Assembly (NCBI GenBank): GCA_900155415.1
Contig: LT700187.1
Location: 310,001 to 374,000 of the forward strand
Reading direction: 5' to 3'
DNA: 64,000 nt
Origin: Christensenella massiliensis
GTDB taxonomy: Bacteria; Bacillota; Clostridia; Christensenellales; Christensenellaceae
The notes beneath the pieces were generated by a model. It was given only the letters and a program-made list of their open reading frames with translations. It did not search any database and was not told where the DNA came from. Positions 1 to 9,367 of this stretch are shown piece by piece; position 1 is the stretch's first letter, and every line of letters starts with the position of its first letter. The position numbers were made by a program, and so were the translations under genes.

Positions 1-607
1 CTTTTTCCGCAACTGCTTCGTCATTCGTAAGTACGATCCCGCCCTCTCCTGTCGTCATATTTTTAGTAGGATAAAAGCTAAAGGTGGACACGTCTCCGAA
101 GCTTCCGGCTTTTTTATCATTCCACAAGGCTCCATGTGCCTGTGCACAGTCCTCGATCAGCTTTACATTATACTTTTTAGCTAAAGCGCACAATTTATCC
201 ATATTGCAGGGCTGTCCAAACAAATGCACGATCAATAGGGCTTTTGCGTCCGGATTTTGCTTTAAGCATTCTTCAGCCGATTCAGGATCGATATTGAATG
301 TTTTTTCATCTATATCGGCAAACACGGGAGTAGCGCCCGTATAAACGATCCCATTCGTAGATGCTATAAAAGAATAAGCGGTCGTGACGACCTTGTCGCC
401 TGCCCCTATCCCAAGCGCCCGCAAAGCGATCTCCAAGGCTGTCGTTCCTGATGTACAGGCGATCCCATGCTGCATCCCAATATATGACGCAAATTCTTTC
501 TCAAATTCACTTACCACGCCTCCGGATGCGATCATACCGGAGCCCATTACTTCCATGACTGCATCTTTTTCTTCCTGTCCTATCTGTGGCTTTGCTATCG
601 TAATCAC
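1..607 (-). CDS. DegT/DnrJ/EryC1/StrS-family aminotransferase (3' part cut by window edge)
   Basis: The minus strand reads an uninterrupted protein beginning VITIAKPQIGQEEKDAVMEV and still open at base 1, so about 202 residues are visible. The start is GTG at 607, seven bases after AAGGAG. The family is PLP-dependent sugar aminotransferases that make amino sugars for cell-surface glycans. Visible support is the SGTTALEIAL segment, the LIEDCAQAHGA segment and the motif SFYPTKNMTTGEGG, whose lysine is the PLP-binding residue. The substrate cannot be told from this part. The gene faces the same way as the lipoprotein at 706-1413, with about 100 bases between them. Confidence 0.93.
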   Translation of the reverse strand, partial: MITIAKPQIGQEEKDAVMEVMGSGMIASGGVVSEFEKEFASYIGMQHGIACTSGTTALEIALRALGIGAGDKVVTTAYSFIASTNGIVYTGATPVFADIDEKTFNIDPESAEECLKQNPDAKALLIVHLFGQPCNMDKLCALAKKYNVKLIEDCAQAHGALWNDKKAGSFGDVSTFSFYPTKNMTTGEGGIVLTNDEAVAEK

Positions 608-705
608 TATTATTCTCCTTAATATCTGATATTTACTGTTCCTAAAGCAGTATAGCAAACGGCTAAAACCATTGTCAAACCTAATACGCTCAATCGGGGG
701 AACGA

Positions 706-1413
706 TCATTCCTCTGCTGCAAACGCTTCCACCGTAAAACCAAATATTGCGTTCGGATCCGGGTTGAAAGTGATAGTAATCGTTCTCCACAGTTCATTTT
801 CATGTCCAGTTACTATTTCTCCCGTTAAGTTCCATCTTCCGCTGTCATCGATATAATATTCCTGAGGCAGAAATGAAATGCTATTCTCATCTGTGCTTAT
901 TTCCAGTTGATATCCATTTTCTACTTCTTTAATCAAGCTATTGCTTCCTTGATATTCCGGCAAAAAGCCCTCTCCGAAAATTTTCGGATAAATTTGGCTC
1001 TGCAAATAATCTTTGCTCACAAATTTTGTGTTATCGTCGATACTGTATATCTCATCTGTATCTATGATCCTGAATCGTTCTATCCCTACCCAATACAAAA
1101 CGTTCCATATGAAATCCGCCTCAGCGTCTTCCAGCTTTAAAGTTCCCGTTTCATAACAGGCTCTTGCAAGATAGTCAAGCAATGGCTGCAGCTTTTCTAA
1201 CGACGCTTTATCCGCTTTTTCATCGTTGACTTTTAAAACCACATTTTTATCCACCTGTGCAGCAGTTGGCGTAGGGGTCGCCTCCGGCTCCGGGGTGGGG
1301 CGCGGAATCTCTTCTTCTGCTACTGTCTCGCTTGCCGGACCAACGGGAACACATCCGCCAACGCATAGCGACAATACAAGCAATATACAAATTATAAACA
1401 AACCGCGTCTCAC
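706..1413 (-). CDS. Predicted lipoprotein of unknown function
   Basis: A 235-residue protein with a short N-terminal hydrophobic stretch and the lipobox LCVGGC (Cys21), so it should be lipid-anchored outside the membrane. A Pro/Thr/Glu-rich linker (about residues 35-52) follows, then a folded domain of roughly 180 residues that I do not recognise. The start is GTG at 1413, preceded by GGAG ten bases upstream. The neighbours are a DegT aminotransferase and a large secreted repeat protein, so this end of the window is concerned with the cell surface. No function is assigned. Confidence 0.8.
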   Translation of the reverse strand: MRRGLFIICILLVLSLCVGGCVPVGPASETVAEEEIPRPTPEPEATPTPTAAQVDKNVVLKVNDEKADKASLEKLQPLLDYLARACYETGTLKLEDAEADFIWNVLYWVGIERFRIIDTDEIYSIDDNTKFVSKDYLQSQIYPKIFGEGFLPEYQGSNSLIKEVENGYQLEISTDENSISFLPQEYYIDDSGRWNLTGEIVTGHENELWRTITITFNPDPNAIFGFTVEAFAAEE

Positions 1414-1489
1414 AGCACTATGACTCCTATATTACAAATTTTATTTAAATTATATCATAAATTTATTTTCATTTCATTCTTTTTCCAGT

Positions 1490-1535
1490 AAAAAGCACCT
1501 TACAAGTCCGAAGCCTGTAAGGTGCTTTTTCGATA
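1490..1535 (-). terminator. Intrinsic terminator after the GBS-Bsp repeat protein
   Basis: Perfect 15-bp stem (1490-1504 with 1516-1530) with an 11-base loop. A/T tracts on both sides let it act in either direction. It lies 20 bases past the stop of the minus-strand gene at 1552. Confidence 0.85.
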
Positions 1536-1551
1536 TCATATATTATATTGC

Positions 1552-3849
1552 CTAAACCGTGAAATAGTATTGACCGACTATATAAAACCTGCCGCGCATA
1601 TCCAGTACCCCCACATCTAAATTACATGTTCCATAGGGCTGTATCATATCATCCAGATACAGATCCCCCGATGTCAGAAAATCAGTATAATGCGCCTCTA
1701 CATATATATCATCATATTCATTATAGAAATTATAGAATACACCGGAAACTCCTGTGGAACAACTGATGTCATAGACCCAAATACTGTCAAAAAAATCATA
1801 ATAATACACTTCTGCATCTCCTGCAGAGGCAACTGCAGGTTCTACATAAAAATCAGTCGTATAAACACAAGCCCTGTTTCCCAATACATCTTCGGTATAT
1901 ATATGGACATTATAAATTCCCTCGTCGAAGAAAGGTCCCCCATGCTCCGCCAAGCTTAAAGTCATATCCCAGTTTCCATTTCCTCTGTTCGTCAGAGAAT
2001 ACCATTTCAAATCATCTTGCCCATAATCTGCTCCCCATATCGCTGCCTGAACAGACTTGACTCCGCTTTGATCCGATACTCCTCCGAGATAAATCACTTT
2101 GCTGCCGCCGTAAATATCTCCATTTAAAATATTTGATGCAGCTACTGTCGGAGCCTGATTATCCACAAAATCAGACACCAGCGTTGTAGTTCCAACCAGT
2201 CCGCGGTTCCCTGCGTTGTCCGTCGCATATACATGGATCTGATACTTTCCGGTATCCATTTTATGATTTAATACGCTTACGCCTACCGACCAGCTGTCCG
2301 CGCCGTCCTTCGTGCCTTTATACCACTTCAGGTCGTCCTGACCGTTCTTTTCGCTCCACACCGCGAACTCTACGCTCTTGACGCCGCTTCTGTCATCCAT
2401 CACGTCCTTGGCCGCTACATAAAATATAGCCGTCTTTGACGGGTCCGCACTTTTCTCGATATGACCCAGCGTCGGTATCTTCGTATCTCTATGGTCGAGC
2501 GTGACTGTGCTCGTTCCGACCAGCCCGCGGTTCCCTGCGTTGTCCGTCGCGTATACATGGATCTGGTATTTCCCTGTATCATTTTTATGATTCGCCGCAT
2601 TGACGCCTACCGACCAGCTGTCCGCGCCGTCCTTCGCGCCTTTATACCATTTCAAATCGTCCTGACCGTTCTTTTCGCTCCACACCGCGAACTCCACGCT
2701 CTTGACGCCGCTCTTGTCATCCGTCACGCCCTTGGCCGCTACATAAAATATAGCCGTCTTTGACGGGTCTGCGCTTTTCTCGATATGATCCAGCGTCGGT
2801 ATCTTCGCATCTCTATGGTCGAGCGTGACTGTGCTCGTTCCGACCAGCCCGCGGTTCCCTGCGTTGTCCGTCGCGTATACATGGATCTGGTATTTCCCTG
2901 TATCATTTTTATGATTCGCCGCATTGACGCCTACCGACCAGCTGTCCGCGCCGTCCTTCGTGCCTTTATACCATTTCAAATCGTCCTGACCGTTCTTTTC
3001 GCTCCACACCGCGAACTCCACGCTCTTGACGCCGCTCTTGTCATCCGTCACGCCCTTGGCCGCTACATAAAATATAGCCGTCTTTGACGGGTCTGCGCTT
3101 TTCTCGATATGATCCAGCGTCGGTATCTTCGCATCTCTATGGTCGAGCGTGACTGTGCTCGTTCCGACCAGCCCGCGATTCCCTGCGTTGTCCGTCGCGT
3201 ATACATGGATCTGGTATTTCCCTGTATCATTTTTATGATTCGCCGCATTGACGCCTACCGACCAGCTGTCCGCGCCGTCCTTCGTGCCTTTATACCATTT
3301 CAAATCGTCCTGACCGTTCTTCTCGCTCCACACCGCGAACTCCACGCTCTTGACGCCGCTCCTGTCATCCGTCACGCCCTTGGCCGCTACATAAAATATA
3401 GCCGTCTTTGACGGGTCTGCGCTTTTCTCGATATGATCCAGCGTCGGTATCTTCGTATCAGATTCTTCTGTCTCCCGTGCTTCTGGCTCTAAAATCAAAG
3501 CGTCCACCGCCTCTTTCGATACAATATCGACCGTATTTTGGGCCGAATCTAACAAAGGACCTTCCTGTTTTTCCGGTAAATCCTTTGTTTCATTCTTTTC
3601 CTCTATTTTCTCTGTTTCCTCTATTTTCTCTTCTTCCTCGGCCACCCCATCTTCTACAATTGGCGCCGAATCTTCTTCTTTACCGGGCTCTTGCTCATCC
3701 GTGATGTTTTCTGTCTTGTCCCCTATCTGTGCAGCCGTATCCTCACTCGGTGCAGCCGGCGCCTCCTCTGCCAACGCGATCGTAGCCGAGGAAAGCACCA
3801 GCAAGCAGCATAACAAAACAGCCACAAGACGTCTTCTTCCTCTTTTCAT
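1552..3849 (-). CDS. Secreted protein with tandem GBS Bsp-like repeats
   Basis: A 765-residue protein with a signal peptide (basic start, hydrophobic core, likely cut after ALA at residue 27). An acidic Glu/Lys-rich linker (about 28-130) precedes four 108-residue repeats (131-562) and one diverged repeat (about 563-670). Each repeat carries the VWSEKNGQDDLKWY and HVYATDNAGN segments typical of the GBS Bsp-like repeat found in streptococcal and clostridial surface proteins. The C-terminal 95 residues are rich in Tyr, Asp and Phe and are not recognised. No LPXTG, SLH or LysM motif is visible, so how it stays at the cell is unclear. The start ATG follows a GGGGGA ribosome site. A likely promoter lies at 4014-4041. 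Confidence 0.88.
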   Translation of the reverse strand: MKRGRRRLVAVLLCCLLVLSSATIALAEEAPAAPSEDTAAQIGDKTENITDEQEPGKEEDSAPIVEDGVAEEEEKIEETEKIEEKNETKDLPEKQEGPLLDSAQNTVDIVSKEAVDALILEPEARETEESDTKIPTLDHIEKSADPSKTAIFYVAAKGVTDDRSGVKSVEFAVWSEKNGQDDLKWYKGTKDGADSWSVGVNAANHKNDTGKYQIHVYATDNAGNRGLVGTSTVTLDHRDAKIPTLDHIEKSADPSKTAIFYVAAKGVTDDKSGVKSVEFAVWSEKNGQDDLKWYKGTKDGADSWSVGVNAANHKNDTGKYQIHVYATDNAGNRGLVGTSTVTLDHRDAKIPTLDHIEKSADPSKTAIFYVAAKGVTDDKSGVKSVEFAVWSEKNGQDDLKWYKGAKDGADSWSVGVNAANHKNDTGKYQIHVYATDNAGNRGLVGTSTVTLDHRDTKIPTLGHIEKSADPSKTAIFYVAAKDVMDDRSGVKSVEFAVWSEKNGQDDLKWYKGTKDGADSWSVGVSVLNHKMDTGKYQIHVYATDNAGNRGLVGTTTLVSDFVDNQAPTVAASNILNGDIYGGSKVIYLGGVSDQSGVKSVQAAIWGADYGQDDLKWYSLTNRGNGNWDMTLSLAEHGGPFFDEGIYNVHIYTEDVLGNRACVYTTDFYVEPAVASAGDAEVYYYDFFDSIWVYDISCSTGVSGVFYNFYNEYDDIYVEAHYTDFLTSGDLYLDDMIQPYGTCNLDVGVLDMRGRFYIVGQYYFTV
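2164..3459 (-). repeat. Four tandem 324-bp coding repeats
   Basis: Four head-to-tail 324-bp units (3459-3136, 3135-2812, 2811-2488, 2487-2164) encode repeats 1-4 of the secreted GBS-Bsp protein. The first three are nearly identical at the DNA level and the fourth differs at several sites. A fifth, much diverged unit follows at about 2163-1840. Such identity suggests recent duplication or ongoing homogenisation, and copy number could vary by recombination. Confidence 0.95.
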
Positions 3850-4013
3850 TTCACTTCCCCCTTTACTATATAATATTAATATATATCAGTATACATTGAT
3901 TTTACTTTATAAAAATTCAGAAATTTTAATCCATACTATTTACTTTGTTATTCTATTGCTATTGTTTATTATTTTATTATTGCTTTTTGTATTTATATAA
4001 TAATCGTATTTTT

Positions 4014-4041
4014 ATTATATCATCCTATATTTTTTTGTCTA
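4014..4041 (-). promoter_or_regulatory. Likely promoter of the GBS-Bsp repeat gene
   Basis: On the minus strand TAGACA (4041-4036) is followed after 16 bases by a perfect TATAAT (4019-4014). It lies about 165 bases upstream of the ATG at 3849 in an AT-rich, gene-free stretch. Confidence 0.5.
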
Positions 4042-4098
4042 TATAGTGTTCCGCCTTTTATTTCTAAAATATGGGGATAGTATATCTCAAGTAAAAAA

Positions 4099-4136
4099 TA
4101 AAAAAACACTTCTCCAGATGAAGAAGTGTTTTTTAT
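4099..4136 (-). terminator. Intrinsic terminator downstream of gap
   Basis: A 13-bp perfect stem (4101-4113 with 4122-4134) with an 8-base loop and a U tract, about 130 bases past the gap stop codon. Confidence 0.75.
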
Positions 4137-4264
4137 TTTAATTATGACAGACATTGACGATTATTGACACTTCAGATACCCGTTTGTACAGTATTATCGT
4201 GCCTTATACTTTTTCGCCTTTTGCTATTCTGTCTTTTGTCTCCTCAAACTCTACTCTATAACGC

Positions 4265-5413
<1,149 letters not shown>

Positions 5414-5625
5414 TCAGGACGTCGTTTTGCTATCTTTACTTTAAAGCTGCAAAATATAAAAAATATTTCTGCGCCACTGTTTTCAAAGTCCTGCAGCCCC
5501 CTTATTCTGTTGCTTCTATATTGTTTTTTTCTCACGAAAATGTCAATTTCTTCTGTTCTTTTTCACATCCTGTTCTTTTTTACGCCAGAATCCTTTCTTA
5601 CCAGAAATAAACCGGCGCTTTTCAG

Positions 5626-5654
5626 TTGTGCTTTTTTCTCTCCGATAGTATAAT
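5626..5654 (+). promoter_or_regulatory. fba promoter
   Basis: TTGTGC, a 17-base spacer, then perfect TATAAT (5649-5654). The fba ribosome site AAGGAGG follows about 22 bases later. Confidence 0.65.
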
Positions 5655-5692
5655 GAAGCTATGTTTGAATATTATGAAGGAGGATCTTATAG

Positions 5693-6622
5693 ATGCCATT
5701 AGTCACTACAAAGGAAATGTTTGAAAAAGCGTACAAGGGCGGCTACGCGATCGGCGCATTCAATGTAAACAACATGGAGATCATTCAAGGGATCACGGAG
5801 GCGGCCAAGGAGCTGAACGCCCCGCTCATTCTGCAGGTTTCCAAAGGTGCGCGCAATTATGCAAACCCGATCTACCTCACGAAGCTCGTAGAAGCGGCTC
5901 TCGAGGATACGGGGCTTCCGATCTGTCTGCATCTCGACCACGGCGACAGCTTCGAGACCTGCAAATCCTGTATCGACGGCGGTTTTACTTCCGTTATGAT
6001 CGACGGTTCTCATCTTCCGTTCGAGGAAAACATCGCTGTTACGAAGCGCGTTGTGGAATATGCGCATGACCGCGGCGTTGTGGTAGAGGGTGAGCTTGGC
6101 CGGCTCGCAGGAGTAGAGGACGAGATCAAAGTTTCTGCCGAGGATTCTTCTTATACGCGGCCTGAAGAGGTATATGAATTCGCCAGCAAAACAGGCGTAG
6201 ACAGCCTTGCGATCGCGATCGGCACGAGCCATGGCGCTTTTAAATTCAAGGGTGAACCGAAGCTGCGCTTTGATATCCTTGAAAAAGTGACGGAGATCCT
6301 GCCCGGCTTCCCGATCGTACTGCACGGCGCATCTTCCGTTATCCCGGAATTCGTTGATATGATCAATAAATACGGCGGAAACATGCCGGGAGCGCAGGGC
6401 GTTCCGGAAAACCTGCTGCGTCAGGCGGCAAAGAGCGCGGTCTGCAAGATCAATATCGACTCCGACCTGCGTCTTGCTATGACGGGAACGATCCGTAAAT
6501 ATTTCGCGGAGCATCCTGATCATTTTGATCCGCGCCAATATCTGAAGCCGGCACGTGAAGCCATCAAGCAGATGGTCGCTCATAAAATCGTCGATGTTCT
6601 CGGCTGCGATAACAAAGCGTAA
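5693..6622 (+). CDS. fba: Class II fructose-bisphosphate aldolase
   Basis: A 309-residue zinc-dependent aldolase that splits fructose-1,6-bisphosphate into glyceraldehyde-3-phosphate and dihydroxyacetone phosphate. The motif HLDHGD gives catalytic Asp82 and zinc ligand His83. The other zinc ligands are His180 (GTSHGAF) and His211 (VLHGASS). The ATG has a strong AAGGAGG site. Its product is the substrate of the divergently transcribed gap gene. A terminator follows directly. Confidence 0.97.
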   Translation: MPLVTTKEMFEKAYKGGYAIGAFNVNNMEIIQGITEAAKELNAPLILQVSKGARNYANPIYLTKLVEAALEDTGLPICLHLDHGDSFETCKSCIDGGFTSVMIDGSHLPFEENIAVTKRVVEYAHDRGVVVEGELGRLAGVEDEIKVSAEDSSYTRPEEVYEFASKTGVDSLAIAIGTSHGAFKFKGEPKLRFDILEKVTEILPGFPIVLHGASSVIPEFVDMINKYGGNMPGAQGVPENLLRQAAKSAVCKINIDSDLRLAMTGTIRKYFAEHPDHFDPRQYLKPAREAIKQMVAHKIVDVLGCDNKA

Positions 6623-6635
6623 ATTCAGCATAACG

Positions 6636-6676
6636 AAAAAAGCTCTTCATCTTTGCGGTGAGGAGCTTTTCTTTTG
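6636..6676 (+). terminator. Intrinsic terminator after fba
   Basis: A stem of about 12 bp (6637-6648 with 6660-6671, including a mismatch) built on AAAAGCTC/GAGCTTTT, 15 bases past the fba stop. It may also serve galE, which ends at 6716 on the other strand. Confidence 0.75.
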
Positions 6677-6715
6677 CTTCAAACTATCGCGGCGCGTATA
6701 CCTTTCCGAACGGCG

Positions 6716-7732
6716 TCAGCGGTATCCCTCCGGATTTTTCTTTTGCCAGTTCCAACTGTCCCGGCACATAGCGCCGATATCCCGTTTCGCTTCCCAGCCA
6801 AGCTCTGCCTTTGCCTTATCTGCATTGGCATAATACTTGGGCGCGTCGCCTGCCCGCCGCGGTGCGATCGTATAATCGATCTTCAATCCGTTTGCCTGCT
6901 CGAACGCATGCACGACTTCCAATACGCTTTGCGGCTTTCCCGTTCCCAAATTATAGACAGACAGGCCCGGCGCGTCAAGCTTTGCGACGGCCTTCCAATG
7001 CCCTGCCGCAAGATCCATCACATGGATGTAATCGCGGATGCAAGTGCCATCCGGCGTGTCATAATCGTTGCCAAATATGTGAAGTCTTTCCCGTTTACCT
7101 ACCGCCACCTGCGTGATATACGGCATAAGATTGTTCGGTTCTCCATTTGGATCTTCCCCAATCTTTCCGCTCTCATGCGCGCCGATCGGATTGAAATACC
7201 GCAGCATAACGATGGACCAGCTTTCATCTGCATGGTAAAGGTCTGTGAGCATTTGTTCGATCACCAGCTTGGTCCGCCCATAGGGACTGGTGGAATTTCC
7301 AAGCGGCGACTGCTCTGTGAGGCATTCCTCCCGGGTAAGGTCATATACCGTGGCAGAGGAACTGAAGATGATACGCTTCACATTATGCTTTGTCATCTCT
7401 TCCAGCAGCACGACCGTTCCGCCGATGTTGTTGTCAAAATACAGAAGGGGCTCACGCACTGATTCCCCGACCGCCTTGAGTCCTGCCATGTGAATGACGC
7501 CGCAGATTTCATTTTGCGAAAAAATTTTTTCGTATGCGCCGCGGTCGCGGATATCGGCCTGATAGAACCGGAGCTTTTCTCCAGTGATCTCCTCGGCGCG
7601 GCGAAGCGCCTCTTCGCTGCTGTTGGAGAGATTATCCATGACGGTGACATCATAGCCTTGCTCTAAAAGCTCTACGCAGATATGGCTTCCAATATATCCG
7701 GCGCCGCCGGTGACTAAAATATTTTTTTTCAT
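6716..7732 (-). CDS. galE: UDP-glucose 4-epimerase
   Basis: A 338-residue NAD-dependent short-chain dehydrogenase-type epimerase that interconverts UDP-glucose and UDP-galactose, for galactose use and surface glycans. The Rossmann motif TGGAGYIGSH (residues 8-17), the active-site Ser126, and the YGRTK motif with Tyr151 and Lys155 are all present. The length matches the family. An AGGAG site precedes the ATG. It stands alone rather than in a Leloir operon. Confidence 0.96.
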   Translation of the reverse strand: MKKNILVTGGAGYIGSHICVELLEQGYDVTVMDNLSNSSEEALRRAEEITGEKLRFYQADIRDRGAYEKIFSQNEICGVIHMAGLKAVGESVREPLLYFDNNIGGTVVLLEEMTKHNVKRIIFSSSATVYDLTREECLTEQSPLGNSTSPYGRTKLVIEQMLTDLYHADESWSIVMLRYFNPIGAHESGKIGEDPNGEPNNLMPYITQVAVGKRERLHIFGNDYDTPDGTCIRDYIHVMDLAAGHWKAVAKLDAPGLSVYNLGTGKPQSVLEVVHAFEQANGLKIDYTIAPRRAGDAPKYYANADKAKAELGWEAKRDIGAMCRDSWNWQKKNPEGYR

Positions 7733-8173
7733 TTTTCTCCTGTTTTGACGCGCAGAATATGTGTATTACTTAAAATAGTACAGCTCTGTTTTCCGCTCTG
7801 TTGCGCGCTTTTTAAGCCTTGCACTTCAAATCTCTTGCATTTCTCTTCAACTGCTGAATAAGACGCATCCATACCTCCTACTGTGCTTAAAAAATATTCC
7901 TTTGGAACCAAGCCGGATTATTTTTCACAATCAAAAGGCTCGGGAAAGCAGGAATGCTCTATAGGAGATAGGCCGGGGACCGGATGGCCGCACAAGGCCA
8001 TCCGGTCCCCGGCAGTCTGCCGCCGTGTACGGAATGCTGCCCATCAAAATATTTCTTCTTCAGACAAAGCGCAGGAAGCAAATGCCTCTGAGACAGTAAT
8101 CCCGCTCTGCCCCAGTGCCCGAAGCATTTTTTGTTGGATTGGATAGGCATCAAAGTGCGGATCGTAATATCAC
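7733..8173. other. Intergenic region with a GC-rich perfect hairpin and a possible gene remnant
   Basis: A 441-base gap between galE and the M29 peptidase. It holds an 18-bp perfect inverted repeat (7972-7989 with 7996-8013) without a U tract. On the minus strand an open frame without a usable start (8169-8044) reads DPHFDAYPIQQKMLRALGQS and ends ALSEEEIF just before the hairpin. Its codon use looks protein-like, so it may be the relic of a small gene. I do not recognise it. Confidence 0.5.
7972..8013. repeat. 18-bp perfect GC-rich inverted repeat
   Basis: Left arm 7972-7989, six-base loop GCACAA, right arm 7996-8013. The arms are about three quarters G+C. No run of T follows on either strand, so a simple intrinsic terminator is unlikely. 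A structured RNA or a mobile palindromic unit are possible explanations. Confidence 0.85.
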
Positions 8174-9289
8174 TTACTTAAGATTTTCCGGATTGAGGCA
8201 TTCTAATTCATCGATCACGAACAGGCCGTCTTTGCGGATCATCACATCATCGAACCATACCTCGCCGCCGCCCATTTCTGGCGTCTGTACGAGCACGAGA
8301 TCCCAATGGACCGCGCTTTCGTTGCCGTTGTAGGCATCGTCATAGCTGGAACCCGGCGTGAAATGCAGGGAACCGGCGATTTTTTCGTCGAACAGGATAT
8401 CGCCCATAGAATGATTGATGTAGGGGTTCACGCCCAGCGAAAACTCCCCAACATAACGCGCCCCCTCATCTGTATCAAAAATCTTGTTGATACGCTCCGT
8501 ATCGTTGGACGTTGCTTCCACGATCTTACCGTCCTTGAAAAGAAGGCTTACGTTTTCATATTTAAAGCCTTGATTGAAAGAGGGCGTGTTATAGGTGATA
8601 CGTCCGTTCACACTATCGCGTACGGGAGCAGTATAGACCTCTCCGTCCGGCACGTTCATGTGCCCGTCGCATTTGATAGCTCCGATCCCCTTAATGGAGA
8701 ATGTGAGATCCGTTCCCGGCGCTTTGATGTGTACGCGGTCCGTTTTATTCATCAGTTCCACGAGCGGGTCCATTGCTTTTGACATTTTCCCGTAATCAAG
8801 GTTGCATACGTCGAAATAAAATTTTTCGAACGCTTCCGTACTCATGCCCGCCTGCTGAGCCATAGAAGGCGTCGGATAGCGCAGGATGACCCAATTTGTA
8901 TTTTTGACTCTGATCTCATGATGCACCTGCCGGGAGTAGATGGACTGATACAATTCCATTTTATCTGCCGGAACGTCCGCCAGCTCAGTTGCGTTATCCC
9001 CGCCCCTGAAAGCGATATAGGCCTGCATCTCTTTCATGCGCGCGCTTCCCCATTTGGTGATATCTTCAATCTGTTCCCTCGTCGCCTGCATCAGCCATTG
9101 GCGCTGCACCGCGTTATGCGGGGTATCGAAATAGGGCAGCCCGCCTGCCGCGTATACTTCTTTGATCAGCTGCTCCGTCAGCGCGTCCGGACAGCCCGAT
9201 ACGTCGATCAGCACCTTATCGCCTGTTTTGACTCCGCACGAATAACTGACCAGCGTATGACACAATTTCTTGATTCTTTCGTCTACCAT
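8174..9289 (-). CDS. M29-family aminopeptidase (AmpS/PepS-like)
   Basis: A 371-residue cytosolic metallo-aminopeptidase of the thermophilic aminopeptidase family, which removes N-terminal residues from peptides. The family is visible from the N-terminal VKTGDKVLIDVSG segment and from the C-terminal stretch with HSMGDILFDEKIAGSLH, the Asn/Glu segment and HWDLVL, which carries metal ligands. The length is slightly shorter than the typical 400-410. A GAGGT site precedes the ATG at 9289. It appears to be a single-gene transcript. Confidence 0.9.
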   Translation of the reverse strand: MVDERIKKLCHTLVSYSCGVKTGDKVLIDVSGCPDALTEQLIKEVYAAGGLPYFDTPHNAVQRQWLMQATREQIEDITKWGSARMKEMQAYIAFRGGDNATELADVPADKMELYQSIYSRQVHHEIRVKNTNWVILRYPTPSMAQQAGMSTEAFEKFYFDVCNLDYGKMSKAMDPLVELMNKTDRVHIKAPGTDLTFSIKGIGAIKCDGHMNVPDGEVYTAPVRDSVNGRITYNTPSFNQGFKYENVSLLFKDGKIVEATSNDTERINKIFDTDEGARYVGEFSLGVNPYINHSMGDILFDEKIAGSLHFTPGSSYDDAYNGNESAVHWDLVLVQTPEMGGGEVWFDDVMIRKDGLFVIDELECLNPENLK

Positions 9290-9367
9290 TTTGATCTACC
9301 TCAACAGTCGTTTGATTTTGATATTTTGATACTTTTATTATACCACAACCGCTTCGGCCAAAACACC

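Larger units (their letters stand above)
3850..4264. other. AT-rich intergenic region
   Basis: A 415-base gap that holds the gap terminator (4099-4136) and the proposed promoter of the repeat-protein gene. No convincing small ORF was seen; the short open frames are T-rich artefacts. Confidence 0.7.

Noticed and set aside
2461-3411. Three near-identical 100-residue plus-strand frames
   Set aside because: They repeat only because the coding repeats on the other strand do; no ribosome sites.
5699-6631. 310-residue frame opposite fba
   Set aside because: Antisense shadow of fba; Arg/His-rich with no motif.
7883-8146. 87-residue plus-strand frame across the GC-rich hairpin
   Set aside because: No start signal and no protein-like pattern; it reads through the palindrome.
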